From contig JAUIAU010000023.1 of assembly GCA_030425185.1 (NCBI GenBank), forward strand, positions 1 to 45,854: 45,854 bases of DNA. Direction: 5' to 3'. This document shows, piece after piece, positions 20,877 through 30,784 of this stretch. The position numbers and the translations under genes were made by a program. Source of the stretch: Alphaproteobacteria bacterium (GTDB lineage Bacteria; Pseudomonadota; Alphaproteobacteria; Rhodobacterales; Rhodobacteraceae). The first letter of the stretch is position 1, and every line of letters begins with the position of its first letter. The notes under the pieces are model-generated. The model did no database searches and was not told where the DNA came from. It saw nothing but the letters and a program-made list of their open reading frames with translations.

Positions 20877-21289
20877 CTCTGCCGCTCCTCTGCCGCGCGC
20901 GCCTGAAGGAGCCGCACCGCGCGGTCGGCGTCGGCCTCCGGAACGAAGATGTGGTCGTGCCGCGCCACCGCGATGACGTTGCAGGGGATCGCGGCGGCGG
21001 TCAGCACCGCGGCCACGGAGGCCGTCAGGCCGACGCCATCGAGGGCGGAGCGGACGTGCAGCGTGATCTGCGCCATCGGCAGGTCGGTCGCCAGCCCCTC
21101 GGCCCGGGCGAGCGCGTCGGACAGCACCAGCGACGGCCCCTCCGGTTCGGCCATCATGGCCAGGGCCCGCGGGGCGAGACCGGCCGCGCAGGCCGGGTCA
21201 TCCAGCGCCACGAAGTGCCACAGGCCGGGCTGGCGGCGCGGGTCCATGCCCGCGATCATCGCACGGGTGTCACGGACCGGGGCGCTCAT
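20873..21289 (-). CDS. ACT-domain protein (DUF2241/ACT_3-ACT_7 type) inside the dcw cluster
   Basis: The 138-residue soluble protein resembles the small double-ACT family: [10 protein letters not shown] at the start of the first half, then [20 protein letters not shown] and [20 protein letters not shown] in the second, as in predicted amino-acid-sensing ACT_3/ACT_7 proteins. No enzyme domain is attached. It overlaps mraY upstream and murD downstream by four bases each (ATGA), so its translation is coupled to lipid I synthesis and D-Glu addition. A sensor role for a cell-wall amino acid is inference only. Confidence 0.78.
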   Translation of the reverse strand: MSAPVRDTRAMIAGMDPRRQPGLWHFVALDDPACAAGLAPRALAMMAEPEGPSLVLSDALARAEGLATDLPMAQITLHVRSALDGVGLTASVAAVLTAAAIPCNVIAVARHDHIFVPEADADRAVRLLQARAAEERQR

Positions 21290-22371
21290 CTGACCTTCAG
21301 GGTCGCCAGGCCGATCAGGGCGAGGATCAGCGAGATGATCCAGAACCGGATGACGATCTGCGGCTCCTGCCAGCCCTTCTTCTCGAAATGGTGGTGGATC
21401 GGGGCCATCAGGAACACCCGGTTCCCGGTCATCTTGAAATAGGCGACCTGGATGATGACCGACAGCGCCTCGACCACGAAGAGGCCGCCGACGATGGCCA
21501 ACACGATCTCGTGCTTGGTGGCGACCGCGATCGCCCCGAGCGCGCCGCCCAGCGCCAGGCTGCCGGTGTCGCCCATGAAGACGGCGGCGGGCGGTGCGTT
21601 GTACCACAGGAAGCCGAGGCCGCCGCCGATCAGCGCGGCGGTGAAGACGAAGATCTCGCCGGTGCCGGGCACGTAGTGGACGTCGAGATACTCGGTGAAG
21701 TCGACCCGGCCCACGGCATAGGCGATGACGCCCAGCGTGCCGGCGGCAATCATCACCGGCATGATGGCCAGCCCGTCGAGCCCGTCGGTCAGGTTGACCG
21801 CGTTCGCGGCCCCCGCGACCACCAGCATGCAGAACGGGATGAAGAGCCAGCCGAGCCAGATCAGCGTGTCCTTGAAGAAGGGCAGCGCGAGGTAGTTCGA
21901 CAGCTCGGGCGGGTGCATCCAGGACGAGGCGATCCCGGCGATGGCGGCGATCAGGAAGCCCAGCGCGAGACGCAGCTTGCCCGAGAGCCCGTCATGGCTG
22001 CGCTTGGTGACCTTGTGATAGTCGTCGGTGAAGCCGATCAGGCCGAAGCCGACGGTCACGAAGAGCAGCACCCAGACATAGCCGTTGTCGAGCCGCGCCC
22101 AGAGCAACGTCGCCAGCACCAGCGCCGAGAGGATCAGCAAGCCCCCCATCGTGGGTGTGCCCTGCTTGGTGACGAGGTGCCCCTCGGGGCCGTCCGTGCG
22201 GATCGGCTGGCCGAATTTCTGCTTGCGGCGCAGGATGTTGATCAGCGGCCGTCCGAACAGGAAACCGAAGATCAGCGCGGTGAAGAACGCGCCGCCCGCG
22301 CGGAAGGTGATGTAGCGGAACAGGTTGAAGAGGTCGCCCCCGTCGGAAAACCCGGTCAACCAGTACAGCAT
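21286..22371 (-). CDS. mraY: Phospho-MurNAc-pentapeptide transferase MraY
   Basis: The 361-residue polytopic enzyme makes lipid I from UDP-MurNAc-pentapeptide and undecaprenyl phosphate. Catalytic and Mg-binding motifs are visible: [17 protein letters not shown] (the Asp pair), [13 protein letters not shown] and [12 protein letters not shown], plus [12 protein letters not shown] near the end. The ATG at 22371 gives [16 protein letters not shown], a usual start. It lies 1 base after the murF stop. Confidence 0.97.
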   Translation of the reverse strand: MLYWLTGFSDGGDLFNLFRYITFRAGGAFFTALIFGFLFGRPLINILRRKQKFGQPIRTDGPEGHLVTKQGTPTMGGLLILSALVLATLLWARLDNGYVWVLLFVTVGFGLIGFTDDYHKVTKRSHDGLSGKLRLALGFLIAAIAGIASSWMHPPELSNYLALPFFKDTLIWLGWLFIPFCMLVVAGAANAVNLTDGLDGLAIMPVMIAAGTLGVIAYAVGRVDFTEYLDVHYVPGTGEIFVFTAALIGGGLGFLWYNAPPAAVFMGDTGSLALGGALGAIAVATKHEIVLAIVGGLFVVEALSVIIQVAYFKMTGNRVFLMAPIHHHFEKKGWQEPQIVIRFWIISLILALIGLATLKVR

Positions 22372-22372
22372 C

Positions 22373-23842
22373 TCACTCGGCCCCTTGCCCGTTGTCCCCA
22401 CCCGACGTCCGGGCCTGCGTCGCGTGCCCCAATTTCCTGAGCGCGTCAACGGCGCGGGACACCTTGCTGCCCTTCGATCCCTTGACGAGCAGGATGTCGC
22501 CCGGACGGATCAGGGTCTTGAGCACGGGCAGGAGATCGTCCACGGCCTCGACCCTCTGGCCGCGCCGGTCCTCGGGCAGCGCGTCCCAGAGGTGGCGCAT
22601 CCGGGGTCCGACGCAATGCACGAGCGCGATGCGCTCCATCGCCGGGTGAAGGGCGAGGTCGGCGTGCAGCTGCGCCTCGGTCGGCCCAAGCTCCAGCATG
22701 TCGCCCAGGATGGCGACGCGGCGGCCGCGGATCACGTTGCCCTGCCCGTCGCGCGGCTGGACCTGCGCGAAGACGTCGAGGGCCGCGGCGAGCGAGGCGG
22801 GGTTTGCGTTGAAGGCGTCGTCGATCAGCGTGACCACCGCCGCGTCGTCGTCGGGGTCGAGGACGAGGCGTTCGCGGGTGCCGCGCCCCTCGGGCGGGAC
22901 CCAGTCCGACAGGCCGAGCACGGCGCGCACGAGGTCTGCGCCGAGCGCCTTGCAGGCGGCGAGCACGCCGAGCGCGTTCATCGCGTGATGCGCGCCGGGA
23001 CCGCCAAGCTTGAAGAGGATCGGCAGGTCGCCCGCCTGGGCCTGGGCCTGCACGCTGTCCTCGGTCTGCTGGACCTGCCCGAGCCGCCAGTCGGCCGTCT
23101 CGGAGGTGCCGAACATCACCCGCTCGACGCCCAGCACGCGGGCGTGGTCGACGAGGATCGGCGTCGTGGCGATGTCGGCGTTGAGGATGGCAACCCCCTG
23201 CCCCGGGGTCAGGCCGTCCATCAGGCTGGCCTTCTCGTGCGCGATGCCCTCGATCGACTCGAAGGACGCGAGGTGGGCAGGCGCGACCGTGGTGATCAGC
23301 GCGACATCGGGCCGGGCGAGGCGCGACAGCGGGGTGATCTCGCCAGGGTTGCTCATGCCGATCTCGATGACGGCGAAGGCGGTGTCGGCGGGCATCCGGG
23401 CGAGTGTCAGCGGCACGCCCCAGTGGTTGTTGTAGCTGGCCTCGGCGGCATGGGTGCGGCCCTGCGCCGAGAGGGCCGCGCGCGCCATCTCCTTGGCCGA
23501 GGTCTTGCCGACCGAGCCGGTGATCGCCAGCACCCGCGCCCCGGTCCGGGCCCGCGCGGCGCGGGCAAGGCCGCGCAGCCCCTCCAGCACGTCGGGAACC
23601 AACAGCAGCGGCGCATCGGCGGGCACGCCCTCGGGCACCCGGCTGACGAGGGCGGCGGCCGCGCCCTTGTCCAGCGCCTGCGCCACGAAATCGTGCCCGT
23701 CGCGCACATCGGTCAGCGCCACGAACAGGTCGCCCGGGACCAGCGTTCGGGTGTCGATCGAGACGCCGGTGGCCGTCCAGCCCCCCGGTCCGCTGCCCCC
23801 GGTGGCGGCCTGTGCGTCGGCGGCGGTCCAGAGCGCGCTCAT
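22373..23842 (-). CDS. murF: UDP-MurNAc-tripeptide--D-Ala-D-Ala ligase MurF
   Basis: The 489-residue Mur ligase adds D-Ala-D-Ala (made by Ddl of the same cluster). The N-terminal domain has [19 protein letters not shown], the P-loop [18 protein letters not shown] is at about 107-124, and the [15 protein letters not shown] block is in the C-terminal half. The start overlaps the murE stop by four bases. Confidence 0.96.
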   Translation of the reverse strand: MSALWTAADAQAATGGSGPGGWTATGVSIDTRTLVPGDLFVALTDVRDGHDFVAQALDKGAAAALVSRVPEGVPADAPLLLVPDVLEGLRGLARAARARTGARVLAITGSVGKTSAKEMARAALSAQGRTHAAEASYNNHWGVPLTLARMPADTAFAVIEIGMSNPGEITPLSRLARPDVALITTVAPAHLASFESIEGIAHEKASLMDGLTPGQGVAILNADIATTPILVDHARVLGVERVMFGTSETADWRLGQVQQTEDSVQAQAQAGDLPILFKLGGPGAHHAMNALGVLAACKALGADLVRAVLGLSDWVPPEGRGTRERLVLDPDDDAAVVTLIDDAFNANPASLAAALDVFAQVQPRDGQGNVIRGRRVAILGDMLELGPTEAQLHADLALHPAMERIALVHCVGPRMRHLWDALPEDRRGQRVEAVDDLLPVLKTLIRPGDILLVKGSKGSKVSRAVDALRKLGHATQARTSGGDNGQGAE

Positions 23843-25332
23843 GGCAGCCGCCCGTCGAGCGCGGCGATGGCCACGCTCGCCTGTTCCACGTCATCGAAGG
23901 GATAGACGGTGTCGCCGACGATCTGGCCCGACTCGTGGCCCTTGCCCGCGATCAGAAGCACGTCGCCCGGCCCCAGCGCGTCGACGCCGCGCAGGATCGC
24001 CTCGGCGCGGTCGGGCACCTCGGTCGCCTCGGGCACCTCGGCCCGGATCGCGGCGCGGATCAGCGCGGGATCCTCGCTGCGCGGGTTGTCGTCGGTGACG
24101 AAAATGACATCGGCGTTCTCGCGCGCGGCGGCCCCCATCAGCGGGCGCTTGCCGCGGTCGCGGTCGCCGCCCGCGCCGAACACCAGCACGAGGCGGCCCA
24201 GCACATGCGGGCGGATGGCGCGGCAGGCGGTGACCAGCGCGTCGGGCGTGTGGGCATAATCGACGAAGACGCTGGCGCCGTTCGCCCGCGCGCCCGCACG
24301 CTCCATCCGGCCGCGCACCGTGGTCAGCTTGGGCAGGAGCGGCACGAGTTCCTCGATGTCGATGCCGAGCGCCAGCAGAAGCCCCAGCGCGACCAGTACG
24401 TTGTCGGCCTGGAAGCCGCCGATCAGCTCGAGGCGGGTCTGGAACGCCTGGCCCGCGAAGTCGAAGCGCATCTCCTGCCCGGTGGCGTCAAAGCGCTGGC
24501 CCAGCAGGCGCAGGTCGGCCTCGGACCGCCGCCCTGTGCCCAGCACCGACACGCCCGCGTCATAGGCGATCTCGGCCACCATCGGGCCTTTCGGATCGTC
24601 GAGGTTCACGACCGCCCAGCCGTCGGGCGGCAGAAGCCGGGTAAAGAGGCCCATCTTCGCCTCGAAATAGGCGTCCATCGTGCCGTGGTAGTCGAGGTGA
24701 TCCTGGCTGAAATTGGTGAATCCCGCCGCCGCCAGCCGCACCCCGTCGAGGCGGCGCTGGTCGAGGCCGTGCGACGAGGCCTCCATCGCCGCGTGGGTCA
24801 CCCCCTGCCCCGCCATGTCGGCGAGCAGGCGGTGCAGGGTCAGGGTGTCGGGCGTGGTATGGCCGGTCGCGCCCTGGTAGTCGCCCTCGATGCCGGTGGT
24901 GCCGATGTTGGCGGCGCGCAGGCCGAGGCCCTGGAACAGTTGCCGCGTGAAGCTGGCGACGCTGGTCTTGCCGTTGGTGCCGGTCACCGCGACCATCGTT
25001 TCGGGCTGCGCGCCGTACCAGAGGGCGGCGGCCCCGGCCAGCGCGGCGCGGGCATCGTCGGCCACCACCACCGCACCGTCCCAGTCCCTGAGCGCGTCGG
25101 CGGCGCGGCGCGCGCCCTCGGCATCGGTCAGCACCGCCGCAGCCCCCATGCGGATCGCGTAGGAGATGAACTCGCCGCCATGCACCCGGGCGCCGGGCAG
25201 CGCGGCGAACAGGTGTCCGGGCCGGACCGCCCGGCTGTCGAGCGCCAGCCCGGTGATCTCGGGCTTGCGGCCGCCCTTGGCGGTCAGGCCGAGGTCGGCG
25301 AGGCTGGCGGTGCGGCGTTGCGTGTCGGTCAT
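23839..25332 (-). CDS. murE: UDP-MurNAc-tripeptide synthetase MurE (meso-DAP type)
   Basis: The 497-residue ligase adds the third residue of the stem peptide. The P-loop VTGTNGKTSVASF lies at about 116-128. The DNPR motif in FVTDDNPRSEDP marks meso-diaminopimelate as the substrate; lysine-type enzymes lack it. FVDYAHTPDAL is the other C-terminal hallmark. It begins 19 bases after the ftsI stop. Confidence 0.96.
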   Translation of the reverse strand: MTDTQRRTASLADLGLTAKGGRKPEITGLALDSRAVRPGHLFAALPGARVHGGEFISYAIRMGAAAVLTDAEGARRAADALRDWDGAVVVADDARAALAGAAALWYGAQPETMVAVTGTNGKTSVASFTRQLFQGLGLRAANIGTTGIEGDYQGATGHTTPDTLTLHRLLADMAGQGVTHAAMEASSHGLDQRRLDGVRLAAAGFTNFSQDHLDYHGTMDAYFEAKMGLFTRLLPPDGWAVVNLDDPKGPMVAEIAYDAGVSVLGTGRRSEADLRLLGQRFDATGQEMRFDFAGQAFQTRLELIGGFQADNVLVALGLLLALGIDIEELVPLLPKLTTVRGRMERAGARANGASVFVDYAHTPDALVTACRAIRPHVLGRLVLVFGAGGDRDRGKRPLMGAAARENADVIFVTDDNPRSEDPALIRAAIRAEVPEATEVPDRAEAILRGVDALGPGDVLLIAGKGHESGQIVGDTVYPFDDVEQASVAIAALDGRLP

Positions 25333-25351
25333 GCGTCCCCCGAGCGGCAGG

Positions 25352-27145
25352 TCAGGGACGGTCTACCCCGGATGCATCGGCCCCTGCAATGGAAGGTCTG
25401 AGGCCCAGGAGCGGGGCGATCCGGCGCAGGATCTCGCCCGCCACCGGGGCCGCGACCCAGCCCGCCGTGCGCTCGGTCGCGCCGTTCACGAAGAGCGATC
25501 CCTCGTCCATCGACACGACAAGCACGTATTCCGGCGCCTCGGTCGGGAAGATCGAGGCGAAGGTGGCGATGTTGGCATCCTCGTCGTAGCCGCCGACGCC
25601 GGGTTTCTCGGCGGTGCCGGTCTTGCCGCCGATGTTGTAGCCCGGCACGCCCGCGTTGCGCGCGGTGCCGTGGTCAACGACCTGGCGCAGCATCTCGGTG
25701 GCCGCGGCGGCGACCTCGGGGCGCAGGACCTGCGGTCCCGGCTCGTGGCGCTGGCCCGCGATCAGCGTGGGCGTGACCCGGTGTCCGCCGTTGGCGATGG
25801 CGGCATAGGCCGCCGCGAGGTGCAGCGGCGTGGTCGAGATGCCGTGCCCGTAGGAGATCGTCGCGGATTCGACCGGTCCCCAGGACGGGGCGGAGGGCCG
25901 GGCGGTACGCGCCTCGGGCATTTCCAGCGGGCTTTGCGACAGCAGGCCCAGCGACTCGAGGAACGCCTTCTGCCGCTCGGGCCCGATCAGCCCGGCGATG
26001 CGGGCGGTCCCGACGTTCGAGGATTTCACGATCACGTTCGACACGGTCAGCGCGGGTCCGTAGTCGTGGAAGTCGCTGATCCGCGCGCCCGCGACGGTCA
26101 TCGGGCCGCGCGTGTTGATCATCGTGTCGGGCTCGACGAGGTTCAGGTCGAGCGCCTGCGCGACGGTGAAGATCTTGAAGGTCGAGCCAAGCTCATAGAC
26201 CCCCTGCACCGCCCGGTTGAAGGTCGGATCGGTCCCCGCCAGCTTCGGGTCGCGGACCGGCACGGGCCGGTCGTTCGGGTCGTAGTCGGGCAGGCTGGCG
26301 AGGGCCAGAACCTCGCCGGTGGGGGCGTGCATCAGGACGGCCGCCGCGCCGATCGAGCCGGTCAGGGCCACGCCGCCCTCCAGCACCTCCTCGACGATCG
26401 CCTGCAGGCGCAGGTCCAGCGTGGTGACGAGCGGGCGACCGGCGTTGGCCGGATCGCTGAGCCAGTTGTGGAATTCCAGCTCGACCCCGGCGGTGCCGAA
26501 GATCTCGGCGGCATCGGCGCTCTTGAGGTCGACGCGCGTGCCGCCCAGCAGATGCGCCGCGACCGGACCATTCGGGTAGAAGCGCATCTCGCGCGTGCCG
26601 AAACCGAGGCCGGTCTGGCCGGTGTCGTGCACGGCCTGCCGCTGCTCGGCCGACAGGTGCGGCCGCACCCATTCGAAATGGCTGTCAGAGGCGAAGAGGC
26701 GCAGCAGCGCGTCCCGATCGAGGTCGGGGAAGATGCGCACGAGATCGTCGGCCGCGCCCTCCGGGTCGGTCATCGCCAGCGGGTCCGCGAACAGCGACTG
26801 CGTCGGCATGTTCATCGCCAGCACGGTCCCGTTGCGGTCGAGGATATCGGCCCGGCCGCTCGCCGCGACGACCGTCGCCGGGCCGGTCGGTTCGGCCAGC
26901 GGTTCGTTGGCGATGGCCCACATGCGCTGGCCGATCAGCAGGAAGCCCGCGACCGACAGAGCCGCGACCAGCGTCAGGCGGCGGGCCGACTTGCGGCGCA
27001 GGGTGTCGCGCATCTGCTCGCGGCGCTGCGCGATGTTGTCGGCCTCGATCCGGTCGGGGTTCTCGCCCGTCGCGCGGGCATGCAGGATGCGGGCGAGCGG
27101 CCGGAGCGGAACGCGGGTCGGACCGTGGGGATGGATCGCCGTCAT
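25352..27145 (-). CDS. ftsI: Septal peptidoglycan transpeptidase FtsI (PBP3)
   Basis: The 597-residue class B penicillin-binding protein has a basic N-terminus, one membrane helix (RRLTLVAALSVAGFLLIGQRM), a dimerisation domain, and a transpeptidase domain with SxxK as STFK (about residue 318), SSN, and KTGT (about 507). It cross-links septal glycan made by FtsW. I choose the ATG at 27145 because GAGGA lies 6 bases before it; a GTG one codon upstream is also in frame. The start overlaps the ftsL stop by one base. Confidence 0.95.
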   Translation of the reverse strand: MTAIHPHGPTRVPLRPLARILHARATGENPDRIEADNIAQRREQMRDTLRRKSARRLTLVAALSVAGFLLIGQRMWAIANEPLAEPTGPATVVAASGRADILDRNGTVLAMNMPTQSLFADPLAMTDPEGAADDLVRIFPDLDRDALLRLFASDSHFEWVRPHLSAEQRQAVHDTGQTGLGFGTREMRFYPNGPVAAHLLGGTRVDLKSADAAEIFGTAGVELEFHNWLSDPANAGRPLVTTLDLRLQAIVEEVLEGGVALTGSIGAAAVLMHAPTGEVLALASLPDYDPNDRPVPVRDPKLAGTDPTFNRAVQGVYELGSTFKIFTVAQALDLNLVEPDTMINTRGPMTVAGARISDFHDYGPALTVSNVIVKSSNVGTARIAGLIGPERQKAFLESLGLLSQSPLEMPEARTARPSAPSWGPVESATISYGHGISTTPLHLAAAYAAIANGGHRVTPTLIAGQRHEPGPQVLRPEVAAAATEMLRQVVDHGTARNAGVPGYNIGGKTGTAEKPGVGGYDEDANIATFASIFPTEAPEYVLVVSMDEGSLFVNGATERTAGWVAAPVAGEILRRIAPLLGLRPSIAGADASGVDRP

Positions 27146-27564
27146 CACCAGTCCTCGTCCGAGATCGGGTCCTGCGGCGCAGCGGTGTCACGCACGCCGT
27201 CGAGACGCAGGGGATCCGCGCGGGCGACCGGCAGACCGGGCCCTTCGGCCTCGCCCTCCGAGCCGTCGAGGTCGGGCGGCGCGGGGAACGGCACTTCGGC
27301 GACGCGCCCCAGATCGTCGCCGGTCATCGGCATCAGGCCAAGGACGCCGAAGTTCAGGTCGGCGAGGTCGCGCAGGCGTTCGGGACGGTTGAGGTAGGCC
27401 CACTCCGCGCGTTGCAGCACGAGCGAGGACTTCAGCCCCCGGATGTCCCGGTTCAGCTGGCGCACCTCGGCGCGGGCGTCGCGGGTCTGGAGGCTCTCGT
27501 CATAGGCCCAGTAGGCCAGTCCCACGACCAGCGCCACGGCCCCCGGATAGAAGATCAGCCGCAT
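27145..27564 (-). CDS. ftsL: Cell division protein FtsL
   Basis: The 139-residue protein has a membrane segment right at its N-terminus (FYPGAVALVVGLAYWAYD), then a coiled-coil (RDARAEVRQLNRDIRGLKSSL) and a long acidic-proline tail. Position between rsmH and ftsI and this topology identify it as FtsL, which binds FtsQ and FtsB and helps activate FtsWI. Sequence conservation in this family is low, so context carries much of the call. It starts 3 bases after the rsmH stop. Confidence 0.88.
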   Translation of the reverse strand: MRLIFYPGAVALVVGLAYWAYDESLQTRDARAEVRQLNRDIRGLKSSLVLQRAEWAYLNRPERLRDLADLNFGVLGLMPMTGDDLGRVAEVPFPAPPDLDGSEGEAEGPGLPVARADPLRLDGVRDTAAPQDPISDEDW

Positions 27565-27567
27565 CTG

Positions 27568-28563
27568 CTACCCTCCTTCCGCCATTGCGGGTTTCGGCAG
27601 GCCCAGCGCGCCGCGGTCGGCCGGGATGGCGGGTGCCTCGGTGCGCCAGCCGATCCTCAGCCGGGCCGAGCGGGCCCGCGGGTTCTCGGCGATTTCCGCC
27701 TCGGAGGGCGGCACCGCCTTGTCGAGCGTGAAGCGCGGGGCGCGCGCGGCGGCCTGCGGGGCGTGGCGCGAGCCACCACCGCCGGTGCTGGCGGCCTCGT
27801 GGAAATAGCGCTTCACCACGCGGTCCTCGAGCGAGTGGAAGCTGACCACCGCGAGCATCCCGCCGGGTTTCAGCGCCCGTTCGGCGGCCTCGAGCCCCGC
27901 GACCAGCTGGCCGAACTCGTCGTTCACCGCGATGCGCAGCGCCTGGAAACTGCGGGTCGCGGGGTGGCTCTGGCCCGGTTTCGGACGCGGCAGGCAGGCG
28001 GCGACCAGCGCGGCCAGCCGGGCGGTGGTGGTGATCGGGGCTTCGGCGCGGGCGCGCACGAGGGCCTTCGCGATCCGCCGCGCGGCGCGTTCCTCGCCGT
28101 AGTAGTGGAGGATGTCTGCGAGGTCGGCCTCGTCGGCGGTGTTGACGAGATCGGCGGCGGAGGGGCCATGACGGCTCATCCGCATGTCGAGCGGGCCGTC
28201 CCGCAGGAAGGAAAAGCCGCGCTCCGGCTGGTCGAGTTGCATCGACGAGACGCCGAGGTCGAGCACCACCCCGTCGAGCGGCCCGCCCGCATGGGCATCG
28301 AGCTCGGAGAAGGTGCCTTCGACCAGCTCCAGCCGGTCGCCGTAGCGGCCCGCCCAAGTCTTCGCCATCTCGAACACGGTCGGGTCGCGGTCGACGCCGA
28401 TCACCCGCTCGGCCCCTGCGTCAAGCAGGCCCCGCGTGTAGCCGCCCGCGCCGAAGGTGCCGTCAAGCCAGACGCCCCGCACCGGGGCGGCCGCCGCGAG
28501 GATGGGCGCAAGCAGAACGGGGACATGCGGCGCGGGGGGAGTATCGGACGCCGGGGCCGGCAT
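27568..28563 (-). CDS. rsmH: 16S rRNA m4C1402 methyltransferase RsmH (MraW)
   Basis: The 331-residue SAM-dependent methyltransferase has the SAM loop [15 protein letters not shown] at about 33-47, VIGVDRDPT after it, [19 protein letters not shown] and [14 protein letters not shown]. It N4-methylates C1402 in the decoding centre. The ATG at 28563 overlaps the last base of mraZ; longer upstream frame is shadow of mraZ. Confidence 0.96.
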   Translation of the reverse strand: MPAPASDTPPAPHVPVLLAPILAAAAPVRGVWLDGTFGAGGYTRGLLDAGAERVIGVDRDPTVFEMAKTWAGRYGDRLELVEGTFSELDAHAGGPLDGVVLDLGVSSMQLDQPERGFSFLRDGPLDMRMSRHGPSAADLVNTADEADLADILHYYGEERAARRIAKALVRARAEAPITTTARLAALVAACLPRPKPGQSHPATRSFQALRIAVNDEFGQLVAGLEAAERALKPGGMLAVVSFHSLEDRVVKRYFHEAASTGGGGSRHAPQAAARAPRFTLDKAVPPSEAEIAENPRARSARLRIGWRTEAPAIPADRGALGLPKPAMAEGG

Positions 28564-29063
28564 CACGTCCGCCTCCGGCCTGCGTTCAGAAGGGCTGCCG
28601 CGCCACCCGGACCCAGCGCGCGCTTGCGGGCGCGGGTCTCGGCCTCGATCTCGTCGGCGAGCGCGGTGCGCATGATCTCGAAGCTGCTGACCTTGCCGGC
28701 GAAGGCGACCTCGCCTTCCAGCCCGGCGGCATCGCGCAGCGCCTGCGGGAACACGGTCCGCCCGCTGTCGTCGACGGTCAGCATGAAGGATTCGGAGCCG
28801 AAGATCTGCTCCATCAGGTCGCGGTCCTCGCCGTAATCCATCGCGTCGATGGTGGCGCGGATGCCCGCGAGCTCCTGCATCGAATAGGCCACCAGCATGT
28901 CGGGCTTCAGACCGTAGGTGATCAGTACGCGCGCGCCGGTGTCGGAGGAATAATCGGGATCTTGCCGCTGGAGCGTGGTGCGAAAGTCGGCGGGGATCGA
29001 AACGCGGCCCTTCGCGTCGATCTTGTTCCGGTAGGACCCGTAGAATCCCGTTGACCCGCTCAC
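28563..29063 (-). CDS. mraZ: Transcriptional regulator/division protein MraZ
   Basis: The 166-residue protein has two AbrB-like swapped-hairpin repeats: [16 protein letters not shown] at about 13-28 and [19 protein letters not shown] in the second half, as usual for MraZ. In E. coli it represses its own dcw promoter by binding tandem TGGG-type repeats. I found no clear copy of that array upstream here. The start codon is GTG at 29063 with no strong Shine-Dalgarno box. It is the first gene of the dcw transcript. Confidence 0.93.
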   Translation of the reverse strand: MSGSTGFYGSYRNKIDAKGRVSIPADFRTTLQRQDPDYSSDTGARVLITYGLKPDMLVAYSMQELAGIRATIDAMDYGEDRDLMEQIFGSESFMLTVDDSGRTVFPQALRDAAGLEGEVAFAGKVSSFEIMRTALADEIEAETRARKRALGPGGAAALLNAGRRRT

Positions 29064-29114
29064 TCGGTTTCAGGCTCCGGCCTGTCCCCCATGCGCTTCG
29101 GTGTTCAGGGCCCT

Positions 29115-29159
29115 GAAACGGAAACGGCGGACCAAGCTGCTGCCATAGCTTGATCCGCC
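29115..29159 (-). terminator. Terminator/attenuator hairpin in the mraZ leader
   Basis: On the minus strand GGCGGATCAAGCT (29159-29147) pairs with AGCTTGGTCCGCC (29138-29126) over 13 bp including one U-G pair, loop of 8, followed by GTTTCCGTTTC. Partial readthrough would control expression of the whole dcw block. Confidence 0.75.
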
Positions 29160-29331
29160 GCCCTCGTCCCGTTTCGGGCTCTACCGGACTCCCGCCACCT
29201 GGGGGATGTCTGCCACGGGGCGTCCGGCACGAAGGGCTGCCTGTATGTCCTGCCTCGGAATTTGCGGTCTTGGTCGCCGCTGTGCTGCTCTTCGTGAGAC
29301 TGTTTATGACCGTCGTACGCCGGGAAATCAA
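29118..29331 (-). ncRNA. upsM: UpsM-like sRNA / long mraZ leader
   Basis: In Rhodobacteraceae the dcw transcript is described to begin with a leader of 268 nt that contains a Rho-independent terminator and yields the sRNA UpsM. Here a 13-bp hairpin with a U-rich tail ends about 57-63 bases before the mraZ start, the position expected from that description. The 5-prime end at 29331 is only projected from the published leader length. I saw no convincing promoter at that point, so the boundary is uncertain. Confidence 0.6.
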
Positions 29332-29616
29332 TCCATTTCTGTGAACTTCATGGAACCATACTGAATGTTGCATTTGTTCTAGGGGGGCCTCCCGGCCCCC
29401 ACGCCGCCCGGTTATCCACAGATATGCGGTGCCCCGAATCGGAATCCGCTAGATGTAGTGGCCGAGGCCGCCCTGCCCCCAGATCGGGGGGCCTCGGAAG
29501 AAATCGTCCGCATCTGGTATGAATTACATAATTCGAACCAGATGTTCTCAAATGTTCACGGTTAGGAGTGATTCGTATTGCCGGAATCCGACCGGGGACG
29601 CAGCCGTCCCAGAACG
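29332..29616. promoter_or_regulatory. dcw upstream control region
   Basis: No gene is seen here. On the plus strand TTATCCACA (29412-29420) is a perfect DnaA box. A 34-bp imperfect palindrome at 29511-29544 has arms matching at 14 of 16 positions around CA, with core GAATTA/TAATTC and outer CATCTGGT/ACCAGATG. Overlapping it on the minus strand, TTGAGA (29546-29551) and TGTAAT (29523-29528) are 17 bases apart, a good sigma-70-like pair. ATGTTC occurs twice 10 bases apart next to it (29542, 29552). Short GC hairpins lie at 29383-29400 and 29462-29497. Confidence 0.5.
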
Positions 29617-29650
29617 AAAAACCCCCGCGCCGGGGGTGACGCGGGGGCTT
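29617..29650 (-). terminator. mrp rho-independent terminator
   Basis: On the minus strand CCCCCGCG (29647-29640) pairs with CGCGGGGG (29629-29622), followed by TTTTT. It lies 34 bases past the mrp stop. Confidence 0.85.
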
Positions 29651-29683
29651 GACTCGCCTGTCCGGGGAGAGGTGCGGCGCCGC

Positions 29684-30784
29684 TCAGCCCATGCCGCCGG
29701 CAATCAGCCGGGCCGCCATCGTGGCATAGGCCTCTGCCGCCGGGCCGTCACCCAGCGCCACGGGCCGCCCCGCGTCGCCGCCCAGCCGCACGTCGAGATC
29801 GAGCGGCAGGGCGCCCAGGAAGGGCACGTTCATCTTGCGGGCCTCGGCCTCAACCCCGCCGTGCCCGAAGAGATGTGCCTCGTGACCGCAGTTGGGACAG
29901 ATGTAGGTGGACATGTTCTCGACGAGGCCCAGCACCGGCGTCTTCAGCGTGTCGAACATGTCGAGCGCCTTGCGCGCGTCGAGCAGCGCCACGTCCTGCG
30001 GCGTCGAGACCACGATCGCCCCGGTCAGCTCGGTGCGCTGGCAGAGCGTCAGCTGCACGTCGCCGGTGCCGGGCGGCAGGTCCACGAGCAGCACGTCGAG
30101 CTTGCCCCACTCCACCTGCCCCAGCATCTGCTGCAGCGCGCCCATCAGCATCGGGCCGCGCCAGACGACGGCTTTCGTCTCTTCCAGCATCAGGCCGATC
30201 GACATCATCGTGACGCCGTGGGCGGTCACCGGGATGATCGTCTTGCCGTCCGGCGAGGCGGGGCGCTTGGAGGTGCCCATCATCCGCGGCTGGCTCGGCC
30301 CGTAGATGTCGGCGTCGAGCAGGCCGACCCGGCGGCCCTGCCGCGCCAGCGCCACCGCGAGGTTGGAACTGACGGTGGACTTGCCCACCCCGCCCTTGCC
30401 CGACCCGATGGCGATGATCCGGTCCACGCCTGACGGTTTCGTCTTGCCCTGCTGCGGGGTCGGATGGCCGCCGATCTTCAGGCTGGGCGGTGCGCCTGCG
30501 GGCGCGGCGGGCGCGCGCGGCGCGGCCTTGGCGGCGGGGCCGTGCGCGGTCAGCACGACGCTGGCCTTCGCCACGCCGGGCAGCCGGGCGACCAGCGCCT
30601 CCGCGGCGGCGCGGATCGGCTCCATCCGGGCAGCCTCGCCCGCGTCGGCGGTTTCGATCACGAAGGACACGCGGTCGCCCGAGACCTGCAGCGCCCGCAC
30701 GAGGTCGCGGCTGACCAGCGTGCCGCCCCCGGGAAGGGCCAGCGTCTCGAGCGCCTTCAGCACGGTCTCGCGGGTCTGGGTCAT
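29684..30784 (-). CDS. mrp: Mrp/ApbC-type iron-sulfur cluster carrier ATPase
   Basis: The 366-residue P-loop protein has an N-terminal MIP18-like domain ([24 protein letters not shown]), an Ala/Pro linker, and a Mrp ATPase domain with the deviant Walker [12 protein letters not shown] at about 127-137. A CPNC motif in [16 protein letters not shown] supplies the two cysteines that hold a bridging [4Fe-4S] cluster. It probably transfers clusters to apoproteins. It is a single gene: an MFS gene lies 87 bases upstream and its own strong terminator follows. Confidence 0.94.
   Translation of the reverse strand: MTQTRETVLKALETLALPGGGTLVSRDLVRALQVSGDRVSFVIETADAGEAARMEPIRAAAEALVARLPGVAKASVVLTAHGPAAKAAPRAPAAPAGAPPSLKIGGHPTPQQGKTKPSGVDRIIAIGSGKGGVGKSTVSSNLAVALARQGRRVGLLDADIYGPSQPRMMGTSKRPASPDGKTIIPVTAHGVTMMSIGLMLEETKAVVWRGPMLMGALQQMLGQVEWGKLDVLLVDLPPGTGDVQLTLCQRTELTGAIVVSTPQDVALLDARKALDMFDTLKTPVLGLVENMSTYICPNCGHEAHLFGHGGVEAEARKMNVPFLGALPLDLDVRLGGDAGRPVALGDGPAAEAYATMAARLIAGGMG

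Noticed and set aside
29064-29120. MraZ-box array (TGGG repeats) in front of mraZ
   Set aside because: Only scattered TGGG-like words are present, without the regular spacing.
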